The notes below the pieces were generated by a model. That model had not been told where the DNA came from, ran no database searches, and was given only the letters and a program-made list of their open reading frames with translations. Positions 33,437 to 42,282 of a DNA stretch of 64,000 nucleotides are shown here, piece by piece (position 1 is the first letter of the stretch; every line of letters starts with the position of its first letter). Source of the DNA: Streptomyces sp. NBC_00536 (GTDB taxonomy: Bacteria; Actinomycetota; Actinomycetes; Streptomycetales; Streptomycetaceae); contig NZ_CP107819.1 in assembly GCF_036346295.1 (NCBI RefSeq), positions 2,418,001 to 2,482,000 of the forward strand, in the 5' to 3' direction. Made by a program: the position numbers and the translations under genes.

Positions 33437-34906
33437 TCAGCCGCGCGGGGTGCGGCGCCTGCGGGCGAGGAACACTGCGCCCGCGCCGGCTGCGATCACC
33501 GCGCCCGAGGCGGCGAGGAGGGGGCCCGCGGGGACTTCGGCGCCGGTGGAGGCGAGGTTGCCGCCCGCCGAGCCGCCGGCAGTGCCGCCGCCTACGCTGC
33601 CGCCGCCTGCGGTGGAGCCCGTACCGCCCGTGCCGCCCGTGGTGCCGGAGCCGCCGGTGGTGCCGCCCGTGCCGCCCGTGCCGCCGGGCAGGGTGGTGTC
33701 CTTGTCGACGGTGACGGCGAGGTTGATGTCGTCGAGCCGCTCGCCCTTCGGGTACATGGACGCGGACCCGTTGAGGAAGGCGGCCGAGCCCTCCGCCGTG
33801 AGCGCGGCGCGGACACCGTTCAGGGCGAGCACCCCGTTCGCCGTCTTGTAATCGGCCTTCGGCAGGCTGAGGGTGGCGAAGGGGACGTCCTTCTTGTCGG
33901 CGGTCGCGGTCTTCACGTCCAGGATCAGCAGGCCCTTGTCGCCCTGGGCGCTGATCCGCGGGTTGGCGAAGGTCATGTCGATGTGGTGGTCGGCGTACTG
34001 GAAGCGCAGGTTGCCCGCGAAGGACGCGTCGAGGGTGCCCTTCTTCGCGTCGAGCGTGCCCTTGCCCGCGGTGAAGTCGAAGGTGTCGCCGTTCCTGGCG
34101 GCGCCGTCGGCCGGGGTGACCGTGCCCTTGGCCCTCAGGACGTACGTACGGAACGACTCCTTCATCCCCCAGGTCAGCCTGCCGCCCAGGAGCTGCTGCG
34201 GGCCGTCCGCCGACGGGGAGGGCGAGGAAGAGGAAGGGGAAGGGGGCGAGGACGACGCGGGCGCCGAGGGTGACGGGGACTGCGAGGCGGGGGCAGAGGG
34301 CGAGGGGGACGGCTGCGCGAGTTCCAGCTTCGCCGACAGCGGGTCGCCCGCGATGTCCTTGTAGGTGTCGGAACCGAGCTGGTCGGCGAACTCCTTGGTG
34401 AGCTTGGTCGTCAGCTTGTCCATCACCGGCCCGGTGAAGCCGACGGTGGCCAGCGGGACGGCCGGGGTCGACACGCCGTTCTTCTTGATGTCGGCGGTGA
34501 GCTTGCCCGTACCGGTGTCGAAGCGCAGGTTGCTCAGGGTCACCTCGAAGCCGTGGAGCGTGGACTTGAAGGTGACGCTGCCCTTGAAGGCCGCGGTGAC
34601 GACGTGGGTGCCGCCCCCGTCGTACTGGCCGGTGGCCGAGCCGAAGGTGAAGGTGTCGTCGGTGTTCTTCGTGGCCCCGTCCGCGACGGTGATCTCGCCC
34701 TTCGCCATGCCGAGGACGTAGGCGCGGTAGCGCTCCAGCACGCCCCAGGTCAGCGTGCCGTTGGTGATCGGGGTGGGCGCGGCCTTCTCGGTGGCGGCCC
34801 GGGCGCCGCCCCCCGCCGTCGCGGGCAGGACGAAGGCGGTGGTGCCGAGCGCGGCGGCGGTGACGAGGACGGCCGCGGCGGCCATCGGGCGCAGGTGGGA
34901 CGACAT
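33437..34906 (-). CDS. HtaA-domain heme-binding cell-wall protein with LAXTG sorting signal
   Basis: The 489-residue protein has a signal peptide (AAAAVLVTAAALGTTAFVLPATA), then two HtaA domains: about residues 45-195 (LTWGVLERYRAYVLG) and 235-385 (LTWGMKESFRTYVLR). A Ser/Pro-rich linker separates them, and a long Gly/Thr-rich spacer follows. The C-terminus is a sortase signal: NLASTGAEVP (LAXTG, class E sortase type), a hydrophobic span and RRRRTPRG. HtaA domains bind heme through a conserved Tyr and pass it to HmuT in Corynebacterium. It lies 43 bp downstream of a second HtaA gene, likely in one operon under the iron box at 36394. Confidence 0.9.
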   Translation of the reverse strand: MSSHLRPMAAAAVLVTAAALGTTAFVLPATAGGGARAATEKAAPTPITNGTLTWGVLERYRAYVLGMAKGEITVADGATKNTDDTFTFGSATGQYDGGGTHVVTAAFKGSVTFKSTLHGFEVTLSNLRFDTGTGKLTADIKKNGVSTPAVPLATVGFTGPVMDKLTTKLTKEFADQLGSDTYKDIAGDPLSAKLELAQPSPSPSAPASQSPSPSAPASSSPPSPSSSSPSPSADGPQQLLGGRLTWGMKESFRTYVLRAKGTVTPADGAARNGDTFDFTAGKGTLDAKKGTLDASFAGNLRFQYADHHIDMTFANPRISAQGDKGLLILDVKTATADKKDVPFATLSLPKADYKTANGVLALNGVRAALTAEGSAAFLNGSASMYPKGERLDDINLAVTVDKDTTLPGGTGGTGGTTGGSGTTGGTGGTGSTAGGGSVGGGTAGGSAGGNLASTGAEVPAGPLLAASGAVIAAGAGAVFLARRRRTPRG

Positions 34907-34949
34907 GGCTCAGGACTCCAGAGGAGGAAGAGGGGTGTGGGTACGTGCG

Positions 34950-36368
34950 TCAGTCGGCGGTGGGGGCGGCCTCGGCCGTACGGCGCTTGCGGACCACCAG
35001 GAAGGCGGCGCCGCCGACCAGGACCAGGACGGCCGCGCCGAAGGCGGCGTACAGCCCCGTGTGGGAGGAGGAGGAGGCGGCGGCGGTGGCTCCGGCCGGG
35101 CCGGGGGTGGCTTGCGGGGTGGCGGCGGCCGGTGCGGGCGGGGCGGTCGAGCCCAGGTTGGGCAGGGCCGGGAGCTGCGCCGTGGTGTCGAGCGCGACGG
35201 CGAGCGAGACGGGGTCCATCTCGGTGCCCGCCTTGTACAGGGAGCCGAAGGCCTTGGAGCCGCCCTCGGTGAGGGTGGTGGGGGCCTCGGTGAGGGTGGC
35301 GAGCTTCCCCTCCGTCGTGAGTCCCTTGGCGTCGAACTCGGCGAGGGCGACGGCGTTCTCGGTCTTGCCCGCGGTGGTGACGTCGGCGCTCAGGACTCCC
35401 TTGCCGTTCTCCACCTTGACGCTCATCTTGCCGAGCGTGAGGTCGAGATGGGCTCCGGTAAAGCGGACGCTTCCCGCGAAGGCCGCGTCGAGGGTGCCTT
35501 TCGCGCCGTCGTAGGCGCCCTTGCCCTGCGGGAAGCGGAACAGCGCGCCGCCGTCCTGCGCGCCCTCGGCGAGGGTCCACTTGCCCTGGCCGATGGAGCC
35601 GGTGACGTACTCGCGGAAGGTGCGCCGGACGCCCCAGTCCACGGCGGCGTCGGCGATGGCGCCCTGCGGGGTTTCGGCGCCGGGGGCCGTGGTGGCGGGC
35701 TGCGGCGCGCCCGGCGTCGGGGCGGTACCGCCCGCGGCGGCGAGCACGTCGGCGGAGAGCGAGACGGGGTCGAGTGCGGCGCCCGCCGCGTAGTAGCCGG
35801 CGAAGGACTGCGCGCCCTGGCTGGTCAGCGTGGCGGGGATGTTGGTGAGGGCGAGCGGGCTGCCGCCGCCCTTCATGTTGATCCCGCCGAGGCCGAGGGT
35901 GGCGAAGGGGACCTGGGACCGGGTGCTGACCGCGCCGGTGTCCTTGGCCTTGCTGGTGACGTCGAGGTACAGGGTGCCGGAGCCGCCGGAGATCTTCACG
36001 GTGGGGCGGCTGACGCTCAGGTCGAGTTCGTAGCCGCCGTCGGGCTTCTGGTGGCCCTGGAAGGTGACGCCGCCGGAGAAGGCGGCGTTGAACTCGCCGC
36101 TGTCCGGGTCGTAGGAGCCGGTCGCGGAGTGGAAGCGGAAGAGGCTGCCGCCGACGGTGGCCGCTCCGTTCTTCAGCCGGAAACTGCCTTTCGCGACCGG
36201 GCCCGTGACATAACTCTGGAATGACGATTTGACGCCCCAGTCCAGCCGCCCTCCCTGGACCGTGCGGCTCGCGGCCTGCGCGGTCGCGGGGAGCAGCGCC
36301 CCCAGCAGGGCCGCCAGGAGCGTCGCCAGCAGGGCGGCGGCGAGCGGACGGGCGGGTCGGGTGGGCAT
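34950..36368 (-). CDS. htaA: HtaA-domain heme-binding membrane protein
   Basis: The 472-residue protein has a signal peptide (LAAALLATLLAALLGALLPATAQA), two HtaA domains beginning at LDWGVKSSFQSYV (about residue 41) and VDWGVRRTFREYV (about residue 240), a Pro/Ala linker and a C-terminal membrane anchor (GLYAAFGAAVLVLVGGAAFLVV) with a short basic tail. There is no LPXTG-like motif, so it should be membrane-anchored, whereas its neighbour is wall-anchored. This gives two stations for heme relay towards HmuT. It is the first gene after the iron box and divergent from hmuT. Confidence 0.9.
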   Translation of the reverse strand: MPTRPARPLAAALLATLLAALLGALLPATAQAASRTVQGGRLDWGVKSSFQSYVTGPVAKGSFRLKNGAATVGGSLFRFHSATGSYDPDSGEFNAAFSGGVTFQGHQKPDGGYELDLSVSRPTVKISGGSGTLYLDVTSKAKDTGAVSTRSQVPFATLGLGGINMKGGGSPLALTNIPATLTSQGAQSFAGYYAAGAALDPVSLSADVLAAAGGTAPTPGAPQPATTAPGAETPQGAIADAAVDWGVRRTFREYVTGSIGQGKWTLAEGAQDGGALFRFPQGKGAYDGAKGTLDAAFAGSVRFTGAHLDLTLGKMSVKVENGKGVLSADVTTAGKTENAVALAEFDAKGLTTEGKLATLTEAPTTLTEGGSKAFGSLYKAGTEMDPVSLAVALDTTAQLPALPNLGSTAPPAPAAATPQATPGPAGATAAASSSSHTGLYAAFGAAVLVLVGGAAFLVVRKRRTAEAAPTAD

Positions 36369-36393
36369 GAATGTCCCTCCAGGGTCTGGCGAG

Positions 36394-36412
36394 TCAGGTT
36401 AGGCTAACCTAA
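36394..36412. promoter_or_regulatory. Near-perfect iron box between htaA and hmuT
   Basis: TCAGGTTAGGCTAACCTAA differs from the DmdR/IdeR consensus at one base. It lies 26 bp upstream of htaA and 100 bp upstream of hmuT in the divergent promoter region, so one site may regulate both directions. Confidence 0.9.
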
Positions 36413-36511
36413 GCTACCTCCGGTCGGGTGTGGAACCCCTCGGTCGGCCACAATCCCCCGGACTCCAGTCGGATCCCCCGGACTCCCGTCGGACGACAGG
36501 ACGGTGCCTTC

Positions 36512-37579
36512 GTGCCTACGCCCGCCGCGTCACCCCGCTTCCCCCGCTTCCCCCTCCTCGCCGTCGCCCTGGCCGCCGTACTGGCCCTCGGACTGACCGT
36601 GGCGGGCTGCGGGCCACACCCAGGCAGTCCAGGGGCAACCGCCCACGCCCCCGCGGCTCCGGACCGGGTGGAGCCGCTCTCGCCCGCGCCGACCCCCGCC
36701 CTGCCGGTGACCGTGCCCTCGGCCGACGGCACGAGCGTCACGGTGGCCTCGGCCGACCGGATCGTGCCGCTCACCGGCAGCCTCAACGAGATCGTCCACA
36801 CCCTCGGCCTCGGCGACCGGGTCGTCGCCCGGGACATCACCGCCACCTTCGAACAGGCCGCGAAACTCCCGGTGGTGACCCGCGCGCACGACGTCTCGGC
36901 GGAGAGCGTGCTCTCGCTGCGGCCGACCCTGGTGATCGCGGAGACCACGACCGGCCCGGCCGAGGCCGTCCGGCAGATCCGTGACGCGGGCATCCCCCTG
37001 CTCGTGATCGCACCGGCCAAGACGCTGGCCGACGTACCGAAGCGGATCGAGGCGGTGGCCGCGGCGCTGGGCGTCAAGGACGCCGGTACGCGGCTCGACC
37101 AGCGCACCGCCGAGCGGATCGCCGCCGCCCGCAAGACGATTCCGGCCACGGCGGGCGCCCCGGGCGCATCGGGCGCTCCGGGCGCCCCGGGTAAGAAGCC
37201 GAGGGTCGCCTTCCTCTACCTGCGCGGCACCGCCTCGGTGTACCTGCTGGGCGGCGCCGACTCCGGCGCGGGCTCGCTGCTGGAGGCCGCGGGCGCGGTG
37301 GACGCGGGCAAGGAGTCGGGCCTGGCCAAGGACTTCACCCCGATCACCAGCGAAGCGCTGGCCGCCGCCGCGCCCGACGCGATCCTCGTCATGACCAAGG
37401 GCCTGGAATCGGTCGGCGGCATCGACGGCCTGGTCAGGATCCCGGGCGTGGCCCAGACCCCGGCGGGCATGGACCGCCGCGTGGTCACCGTGGACGACGG
37501 CGTACTGCTCAACTACGGCCCGCGCACCGACCAGGTCCTGACCTCGCTGATCGCCCAGCTCTACGGCAAGGCCGCCTGA
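36512..37579 (+). CDS. hmuT: Heme ABC transporter substrate-binding lipoprotein
   Basis: The 355-residue protein has a lipoprotein signal ending LGLTVAGC, so Cys is the lipidated residue. A cluster-A-type periplasmic-binding fold follows: RIVPLTGSLNEIVHTLGLGDRVVARD, SAESVLSLRPTLVIAE and a C-terminal ITSEALAAAAPDAILVMT. The FLYLRGTASVYLLGGADSGAGSLLEAAGA region matches HmuT proteins. It delivers heme to HmuUV. GTG 36512 has AGGACGG 7 nt upstream; an upstream ATG would put a Pro-rich leader before the signal peptide. It starts the hmuTUV operon. Confidence 0.92.
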   Translation: MPTPAASPRFPRFPLLAVALAAVLALGLTVAGCGPHPGSPGATAHAPAAPDRVEPLSPAPTPALPVTVPSADGTSVTVASADRIVPLTGSLNEIVHTLGLGDRVVARDITATFEQAAKLPVVTRAHDVSAESVLSLRPTLVIAETTTGPAEAVRQIRDAGIPLLVIAPAKTLADVPKRIEAVAAALGVKDAGTRLDQRTAERIAAARKTIPATAGAPGASGAPGAPGKKPRVAFLYLRGTASVYLLGGADSGAGSLLEAAGAVDAGKESGLAKDFTPITSEALAAAAPDAILVMTKGLESVGGIDGLVRIPGVAQTPAGMDRRVVTVDDGVLLNYGPRTDQVLTSLIAQLYGKAA

Positions 37580-37580
37580 C

Positions 37581-38705
37581 GTGCCCCTGTCCTACGACGC
37601 ACCCTCCGACGCCACCTCCCCCGCGACCTCCGAGCCCACGGCCCCCGCCGCGGACCCCGAACCCGCCAAGGCCAAGCCCCGCGGCAGGGCGGCCCTGCTG
37701 ACCGCCGCCCTGGTCGCCGCGCTGGTCGTGCTCGCGCTCGTCTCCGCCGGGACCGGGGCCTACCGCATCCCGGTCGGCGAGGTGCTCGGCTCGGTCCGGC
37801 ACCACCTCGGGCTCGGCGGGACCCCCCTGGACCGGGTCGGCGAGAGCGTGCTGTGGAACGTACGCCTCCCCCGCGTCGTGCTCGCCCTGCTCGTCGGGGC
37901 CAGCCTGGGCTGCGCGGGCGCCCTGATGCAGGGCGTCTTCGGCAACCCGCTCGCCGAGCCGGGGGTCATCGGGATCTCGGCGGGCGCCGCCGTCGGCGCG
38001 GTCGCCGCGATCGGCCTCGGGCTGACCTTCCTCGGCAACTGGACGGTTACCGTCTGCGCGTTCGCCGCGGGCCTGTTCACCGTCTCCGCCGTCTACCTGC
38101 TCTCCCGCAACGGCGGGAAGACGGAAGTCGTCACCCTCATCCTGACCGGCATCGCCGTCAACGCCTTCGCGGGCGCCCTGATCGGCATGTTCGTCTTCTT
38201 CGCGGACAGCGGCCAGGTCAACCAGATCACCTTCTGGCAGCTCGGCTCGCTCGCCCAGGCCACCTGGCCCAAGGTACTCGCCGTCCTGCCCTGCGCCCTG
38301 GCCGGACTGCTGCTCGCGCCCGTCTACGCCCGCAAGCTCGACCTGCTCTCCCTCGGCGAACGCCCCGCCCGGCACCTCGGGGTGGACGTCGAACGGCTGC
38401 GCCTCGCCCTGGTCCTGGTGGTCGCGCTGCTCACCGCCGCGGCCGTCGCCGTCGCCGGGGTGATCACCTTCGTGGGCCTGCTCGTCCCGCACCTGCTCCG
38501 CATGGCCAACGGCCCCGGCCACCGCTTCCTGGTGCCCGGCAGCGCGCTCGCCGGGGCCGTGGTCCTGGTCGCGGGCGACCTGGCCGCCCGGACCGTCGCC
38601 CAGCCCGCCGAGCTGCCGCTCGGTGTGCTGACCGCCCTGATCGGCAGCCCGTTCTTCTTCTGGCTGCTGCGTCGCACCCGCCGCAAACAAGGAGGCTGGG
38701 CGTGA
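37581..38705 (+). CDS. hmuU: Heme ABC transporter permease (FecCD type)
   Basis: The 374-residue protein has a Pro/Ala-rich cytoplasmic N-terminus and about ten membrane spans of the FecCD/BtuC family. Family motifs are visible: RLPRVVLALLVGASLGCAGALMQGVFGNPLAEPGVIGISAGAA and the coupling region FVGLLVPHLLRMANGPGHRFLVPGSALAGA. It forms the channel for heme import. The GTG start is 1 bp after the hmuT stop and the stop overlaps hmuV (GTGA), so the three genes are coupled. Confidence 0.93.
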   Translation: MPLSYDAPSDATSPATSEPTAPAADPEPAKAKPRGRAALLTAALVAALVVLALVSAGTGAYRIPVGEVLGSVRHHLGLGGTPLDRVGESVLWNVRLPRVVLALLVGASLGCAGALMQGVFGNPLAEPGVIGISAGAAVGAVAAIGLGLTFLGNWTVTVCAFAAGLFTVSAVYLLSRNGGKTEVVTLILTGIAVNAFAGALIGMFVFFADSGQVNQITFWQLGSLAQATWPKVLAVLPCALAGLLLAPVYARKLDLLSLGERPARHLGVDVERLRLALVLVVALLTAAAVAVAGVITFVGLLVPHLLRMANGPGHRFLVPGSALAGAVVLVAGDLAARTVAQPAELPLGVLTALIGSPFFFWLLRRTRRKQGGWA

Positions 38706-39589
38706 CCACCACGGCAACCACCACGGCAACCGGCAAGCGGTTCGGCGGCCTGTTCGGGCGGCGCGGGCGCGCCGTCCCCGAGCGGCCCGCCGCCGGGGCG
38801 GTCTTCGCGCAGGCCGCGGGGCTCTCCGTACGCCACGGGGCGCGCGAGGTGCTCCGGGGCATCGACCTGACGGTGCGGGCCGGGGAGGTGCTGGCCCTGG
38901 TCGGCCCCAACGGCGCGGGGAAGTCGACCCTGTTGGCAGCGCTCGCCGCCGATCTGCCCGCCGCCTCCGGGACGGTACGGATCGACGGCCGCGCGGTCGG
39001 CGACTGGCCGGCCCCCGACCTGGCGCTGCGCCGGTCCGTGCTGCCCCAGGCGGCCGCGCTGGCCTTCCCCTTCCCGGTGGAGGAGGTCGTACGGATGGGC
39101 CGCGCGCCCTGGGCCGGCACCCCGCTCGCCCGCTCCGACGACCAGGTGGTGGCCGCGGCGATGGCCGCCACCGAGGTGACCGGCTTCGCGGCGCGGCCGT
39201 TCGCCGCCCTGTCCGGCGGCGAGCGGGCCCGGGTCGCGCTGGCCCGCGTACTGGCCCAGGCCGCGCCGCTGCTGCTGCTCGACGAGCCGACCGCCGCGCT
39301 GGACCTGCGCCACCAGGAACTGGTGCTGCGGATCTGCCGGGAGCGGGCGGCGGCGGGGGACGCGGTGGTCGTCGTCCTGCACGACCTCGGGCTCGCGGCC
39401 GCTTACGCCGATCGGGTGGCGGTGCTCCACGAAGGGCGGATCGCGGTCGACGGGCCTCCGGCCGAGGTGTTCGAGGACGCCCTGCTGAGCCGTGTCTACC
39501 GGCAGCCGGTCGAGGTCCTGGCGCATCCGCGCACGGGGGCGCCCCTGGTGGTTCCGGTCCGTTCAGGCCACGACTTGACCAGTACTTGA
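38702..39589 (+). CDS. hmuV: Heme ABC transporter ATP-binding protein
   Basis: The 295-residue ATPase has Walker A GPNGAGKST, Q-loop region PQAAALAFPF, the signature LSGGERARVALARVLAQ, Walker B LLLLDEPTAALD and the switch region VLHDLGLAAAYADRV. It matches HmuV by its short linker and the FPVEEVVRMGRAPW helix. GTG 38702 has GGAGG 6 nt upstream and overlaps the permease stop by four bases. The N-terminal 35 residues are a variable Thr/Arg-rich leader. It completes hmuTUV. Confidence 0.93.
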   Translation: MTTTATTTATGKRFGGLFGRRGRAVPERPAAGAVFAQAAGLSVRHGAREVLRGIDLTVRAGEVLALVGPNGAGKSTLLAALAADLPAASGTVRIDGRAVGDWPAPDLALRRSVLPQAAALAFPFPVEEVVRMGRAPWAGTPLARSDDQVVAAAMAATEVTGFAARPFAALSGGERARVALARVLAQAAPLLLLDEPTAALDLRHQELVLRICRERAAAGDAVVVVLHDLGLAAAYADRVAVLHEGRIAVDGPPAEVFEDALLSRVYRQPVEVLAHPRTGAPLVVPVRSGHDLTST

Positions 39590-39680
39590 CCCTCCCTTGG
39601 CGCGCCCGTGACGGGGCCGTGACGACCCCGTGTCCACCGCTGGAAGGTGAGAGGTGAATCACTGGACGAGTGGGTATCGG

Positions 39681-39714
39681 TCAGGTAAGCCTCGGTTAAG
39701 TTAGGTCCGCCTCA
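39681..39714 (+). promoter_or_regulatory. Pair of overlapping iron boxes before efeO
   Basis: Two 19-bp windows overlap by 4 bp: 39681-39699 (12 of 19 to consensus) and 39696-39714 (TTAAGTTAGGTCCGCCTCA, 13 of 19). They lie 60-95 bp before the efeO start. Each match is weaker than the htaA/hmuT site, but two in tandem suggest cooperative repressor binding. Confidence 0.6.
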
Positions 39715-39774
39715 CCGAGCCTCACTGAGCCTCACGCAGCTGTGCCCAGCCATCCGCCTCGCCAGGAGCCCCTC

Positions 39775-40911
39775 ATGCGATCCGCCGCCCGCTTGACCGT
39801 CTTCACCGCGGCTGCCGCCGTGGCCGCGCTCACCGCCGTCACGGGCTGCGCCCAGAAGAAGGACGCGGGCGACGGGGCGATCACGGTCGCCGCCTCGGAC
39901 ACCGCCTGCGACGTCTCCAAGAAGGAGACCCCGTCGGGCAAGGTCCAGTTCGAGGTCGAGAACAAGGGCTCCAAGGTCACCGAGCTGTACGTGTTCTTCC
40001 CGGACGGCCGGATCGTGACCGAGAAGGAGAACATCGGCCCGGGCACCAAGGCCACCATCACCGCCGAGATCAAGCCCGGCGAGTACGAGGTCGCCTGCAA
40101 GCCCGGCATGAAGGGCGACGGCATCCGCCAGAAGCTCAAGGTCACCGGCGAGGGCGGCGAGAAGCGCAGCCCCGAGCTGGACGCGGCCGTCGCCGAGTAC
40201 CGCAAGTACGTCCAGGCGCAGGCCGACGAGACCCTCCCCAAGACCCAGGCCTTCGTGGACGCGGTCAAGGCCGGCGACGTCGAGGCCGCGAAGAAGGCGT
40301 ACGCGCCCTCCCGCATCGGCTGGGAGCGCACCGAGCCGGTCGCGGAGTCCTTCGGTGACATCGACCCGAAGACCGACACCCGCGAGAAGGGCCTGGAGGC
40401 CGGGCAGACGTGGACCGGCTGGCACCGCCTGGAGAAGTCCCTGTGGGCCGACAACAAGATCGGTGACGAGGAGAAGAAGCTCGCCGACCAGCTGATGACC
40501 GACGTCACCGACTGGCAGAAGCGCATCGGCACGGCGGAGATCACCCCCACCTCGATGGCGAACGGCGCCAAGGAGCTCCTCGACGAGGTCGCCACCGGCA
40601 AGGTGACGGGCGAGGAAGAGACCTACAGCCACACCGACCTCGTCGACTTCAAGGGCAACGTCGAAGGCGCCGAGAAGGCCTACGAGCTGCTGAAGGCGAC
40701 CGCCACGAAGAACGACCCGGCGCTCACCAAGCAGCTGGACACCCAGTTCGCGGCGCTGAACACGCTGCTGGACAAGTACCGCGCGGACAAGAGCAGCTAC
40801 GAGTTCACCTCGTACGACAAGGTCGGCGCCCCCGAGCGCAAGGAGCTTTCGGACGGCGTCAACGCGCTGGCCGAACCGCTCTCCAAGCTCGCCGCCGCCG
40901 TCGCGAAGTAA
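39775..40911 (+). CDS. efeO: Iron uptake system component EfeO
   Basis: EfeO is the extracytoplasmic iron-binding partner of the EfeUOB ferrous iron importer. The 378-residue protein has a lipobox (LTAVTGC), an N-terminal cupredoxin-like domain (about residues 30-125, with FEVENKGSKVTELYVFFPDGRI and GEYEVACKPGMKGDG) and a C-terminal helical M75-type domain. The M75 HxxE iron motif is GWHRLEKSLW. ATG 39775 has AGGAG 6 nt upstream. efeB starts 12 bp after the stop, giving the operon efeO-efeB-efeU. Confidence 0.95.
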   Translation: MRSAARLTVFTAAAAVAALTAVTGCAQKKDAGDGAITVAASDTACDVSKKETPSGKVQFEVENKGSKVTELYVFFPDGRIVTEKENIGPGTKATITAEIKPGEYEVACKPGMKGDGIRQKLKVTGEGGEKRSPELDAAVAEYRKYVQAQADETLPKTQAFVDAVKAGDVEAAKKAYAPSRIGWERTEPVAESFGDIDPKTDTREKGLEAGQTWTGWHRLEKSLWADNKIGDEEKKLADQLMTDVTDWQKRIGTAEITPTSMANGAKELLDEVATGKVTGEEETYSHTDLVDFKGNVEGAEKAYELLKATATKNDPALTKQLDTQFAALNTLLDKYRADKSSYEFTSYDKVGAPERKELSDGVNALAEPLSKLAAAVAK

Positions 40912-40923
40912 GGGGAGGCACTG

Positions 40924-42264
40924 ATGTCCGACATGACGCCCGATCCGGCAGCCGGCTCCGACCGCGCGCCGCAGAGCACCTCTGAGACCGCCGCCGACAG
41001 CACCACCGGCAGCACCGGCAGCACCACCGGCAAGGGCTCCACGCCCTCGCGCCGTTCCGTCCTCGGCTGGGGCGGGGCCGGGCTCGCGCTCGGCGCCGCC
41101 GCGGCGGGCGGTACGGTCGCCGCGCTCGGCGGCGGGTCCGACGCCGTCCCCGCGGCCTCCGCGGGCGCGGCCGTGCCCTTCCACGGCGAGCACCAGGCCG
41201 GTATCGCCTCCGCCGTCCAGGACCGGCTGCACTTCGCCGCGTTCGACGTGACGACGAAGGACCGCGCCGAGCTGATCAAGCTGCTCAAGGACTGGACCGA
41301 GGCGGCCCGGCTGATGACCTCCGGCCAGGCGGTCGGCGAGGGCGCCTTCGGCGGCCTCGCGCAGGCCCCGCCGGACGACACGGGCGAGGCCGTCGGCCTC
41401 AAGCCGTCCCGGCTGACCCTCACCATCGGCTTCGGCCCCGGCCTGTTCGCCAAGGACCGCTTCGGGCTGGAGGGCAAGCGCCCGGACGCCCTGGTGGACC
41501 TGGAGGCCTTCCCCGGCGACAACCTGGACCCGGCCCGCTCCGGCGGCGACCTGTGCGTCCAGGCCTGCGCCGACGACCCGCAGGTCGCGGTGCACGCCAT
41601 CCGCAACCTGGCCCGCATCGGCTTCGGCAAGATCGCGGTGCGCTGGTCGCAGCTCGGCTTCGGCAAGACCTCGTCCACGACGCCCGACGCGCAGACCCCG
41701 CGCAACATGATGGGCTTCAAGGACGGCACCCGGAACGTCTCGGGCACCGACGACAAGGGCCTCGCCCAGCACGTGTGGGCGGCCACCGGCGACGGCAGCG
41801 ACTGGATGACCGGGGGCTCGTACCTGGTGGCCCGCCGCATCCGGATGCACATCGAGACCTGGGACCGCACCTCCCTGGAGGAGCAGGAGGACGTCTTCGG
41901 CCGCGACAAGGGCGAGGGCGCGCCGGTCGGCAAGGCCAAGGAGCGCGACGAGCCGTTCCTCAAGGCGATGAAGCCGACCGCCCACGTGCGCCTCGCGCAC
42001 CCGGACAGCAACAACGGCGCGACGATCCTGCGCCGCGGCTACTCCTTCACCGACGGCACGGACGGCCTGGGCCGCCTCGACGCGGGCCTGTTCTTCCTGG
42101 CCTACATGCGCGACATCCGCAAGGGTTTCGTGCCGGTGCAGCGGAGCCTGTCGAAGAACGACGCGCTCAACGAATACATCCAGCACGTGGGTTCGGCCGT
42201 CTTCGCCGTCCCGCCGGGCGTCCGTGACAAGGACGACTGGTGGGGCCGGACGCTGTTCGCATAA
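40924..42264 (+). CDS. efeB: Deferrochelatase/DyP-type peroxidase EfeB
   Basis: The 446-residue heme peroxidase has a Tat signal (SRRSVLGWGGAGLALGAAAAGG) so it is exported folded. DyP motifs are GFKDGTRNV (catalytic Asp of GxxDG) and the proximal region RIRMHIETWDRTS, with a C-terminal FLAYMRDIRKGFVPVQ. In the Efe system it oxidises Fe2+ for uptake and has been proposed to release iron from heme without breaking the ring, so it may work beside HmuO. It is in the middle of the efe operon, 18 bp before efeU. Confidence 0.95.
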   Translation: MSDMTPDPAAGSDRAPQSTSETAADSTTGSTGSTTGKGSTPSRRSVLGWGGAGLALGAAAAGGTVAALGGGSDAVPAASAGAAVPFHGEHQAGIASAVQDRLHFAAFDVTTKDRAELIKLLKDWTEAARLMTSGQAVGEGAFGGLAQAPPDDTGEAVGLKPSRLTLTIGFGPGLFAKDRFGLEGKRPDALVDLEAFPGDNLDPARSGGDLCVQACADDPQVAVHAIRNLARIGFGKIAVRWSQLGFGKTSSTTPDAQTPRNMMGFKDGTRNVSGTDDKGLAQHVWAATGDGSDWMTGGSYLVARRIRMHIETWDRTSLEEQEDVFGRDKGEGAPVGKAKERDEPFLKAMKPTAHVRLAHPDSNNGATILRRGYSFTDGTDGLGRLDAGLFFLAYMRDIRKGFVPVQRSLSKNDALNEYIQHVGSAVFAVPPGVRDKDDWWGRTLFA

Positions 42265-42282
42265 CGGCGGGGAGGAACCGAC

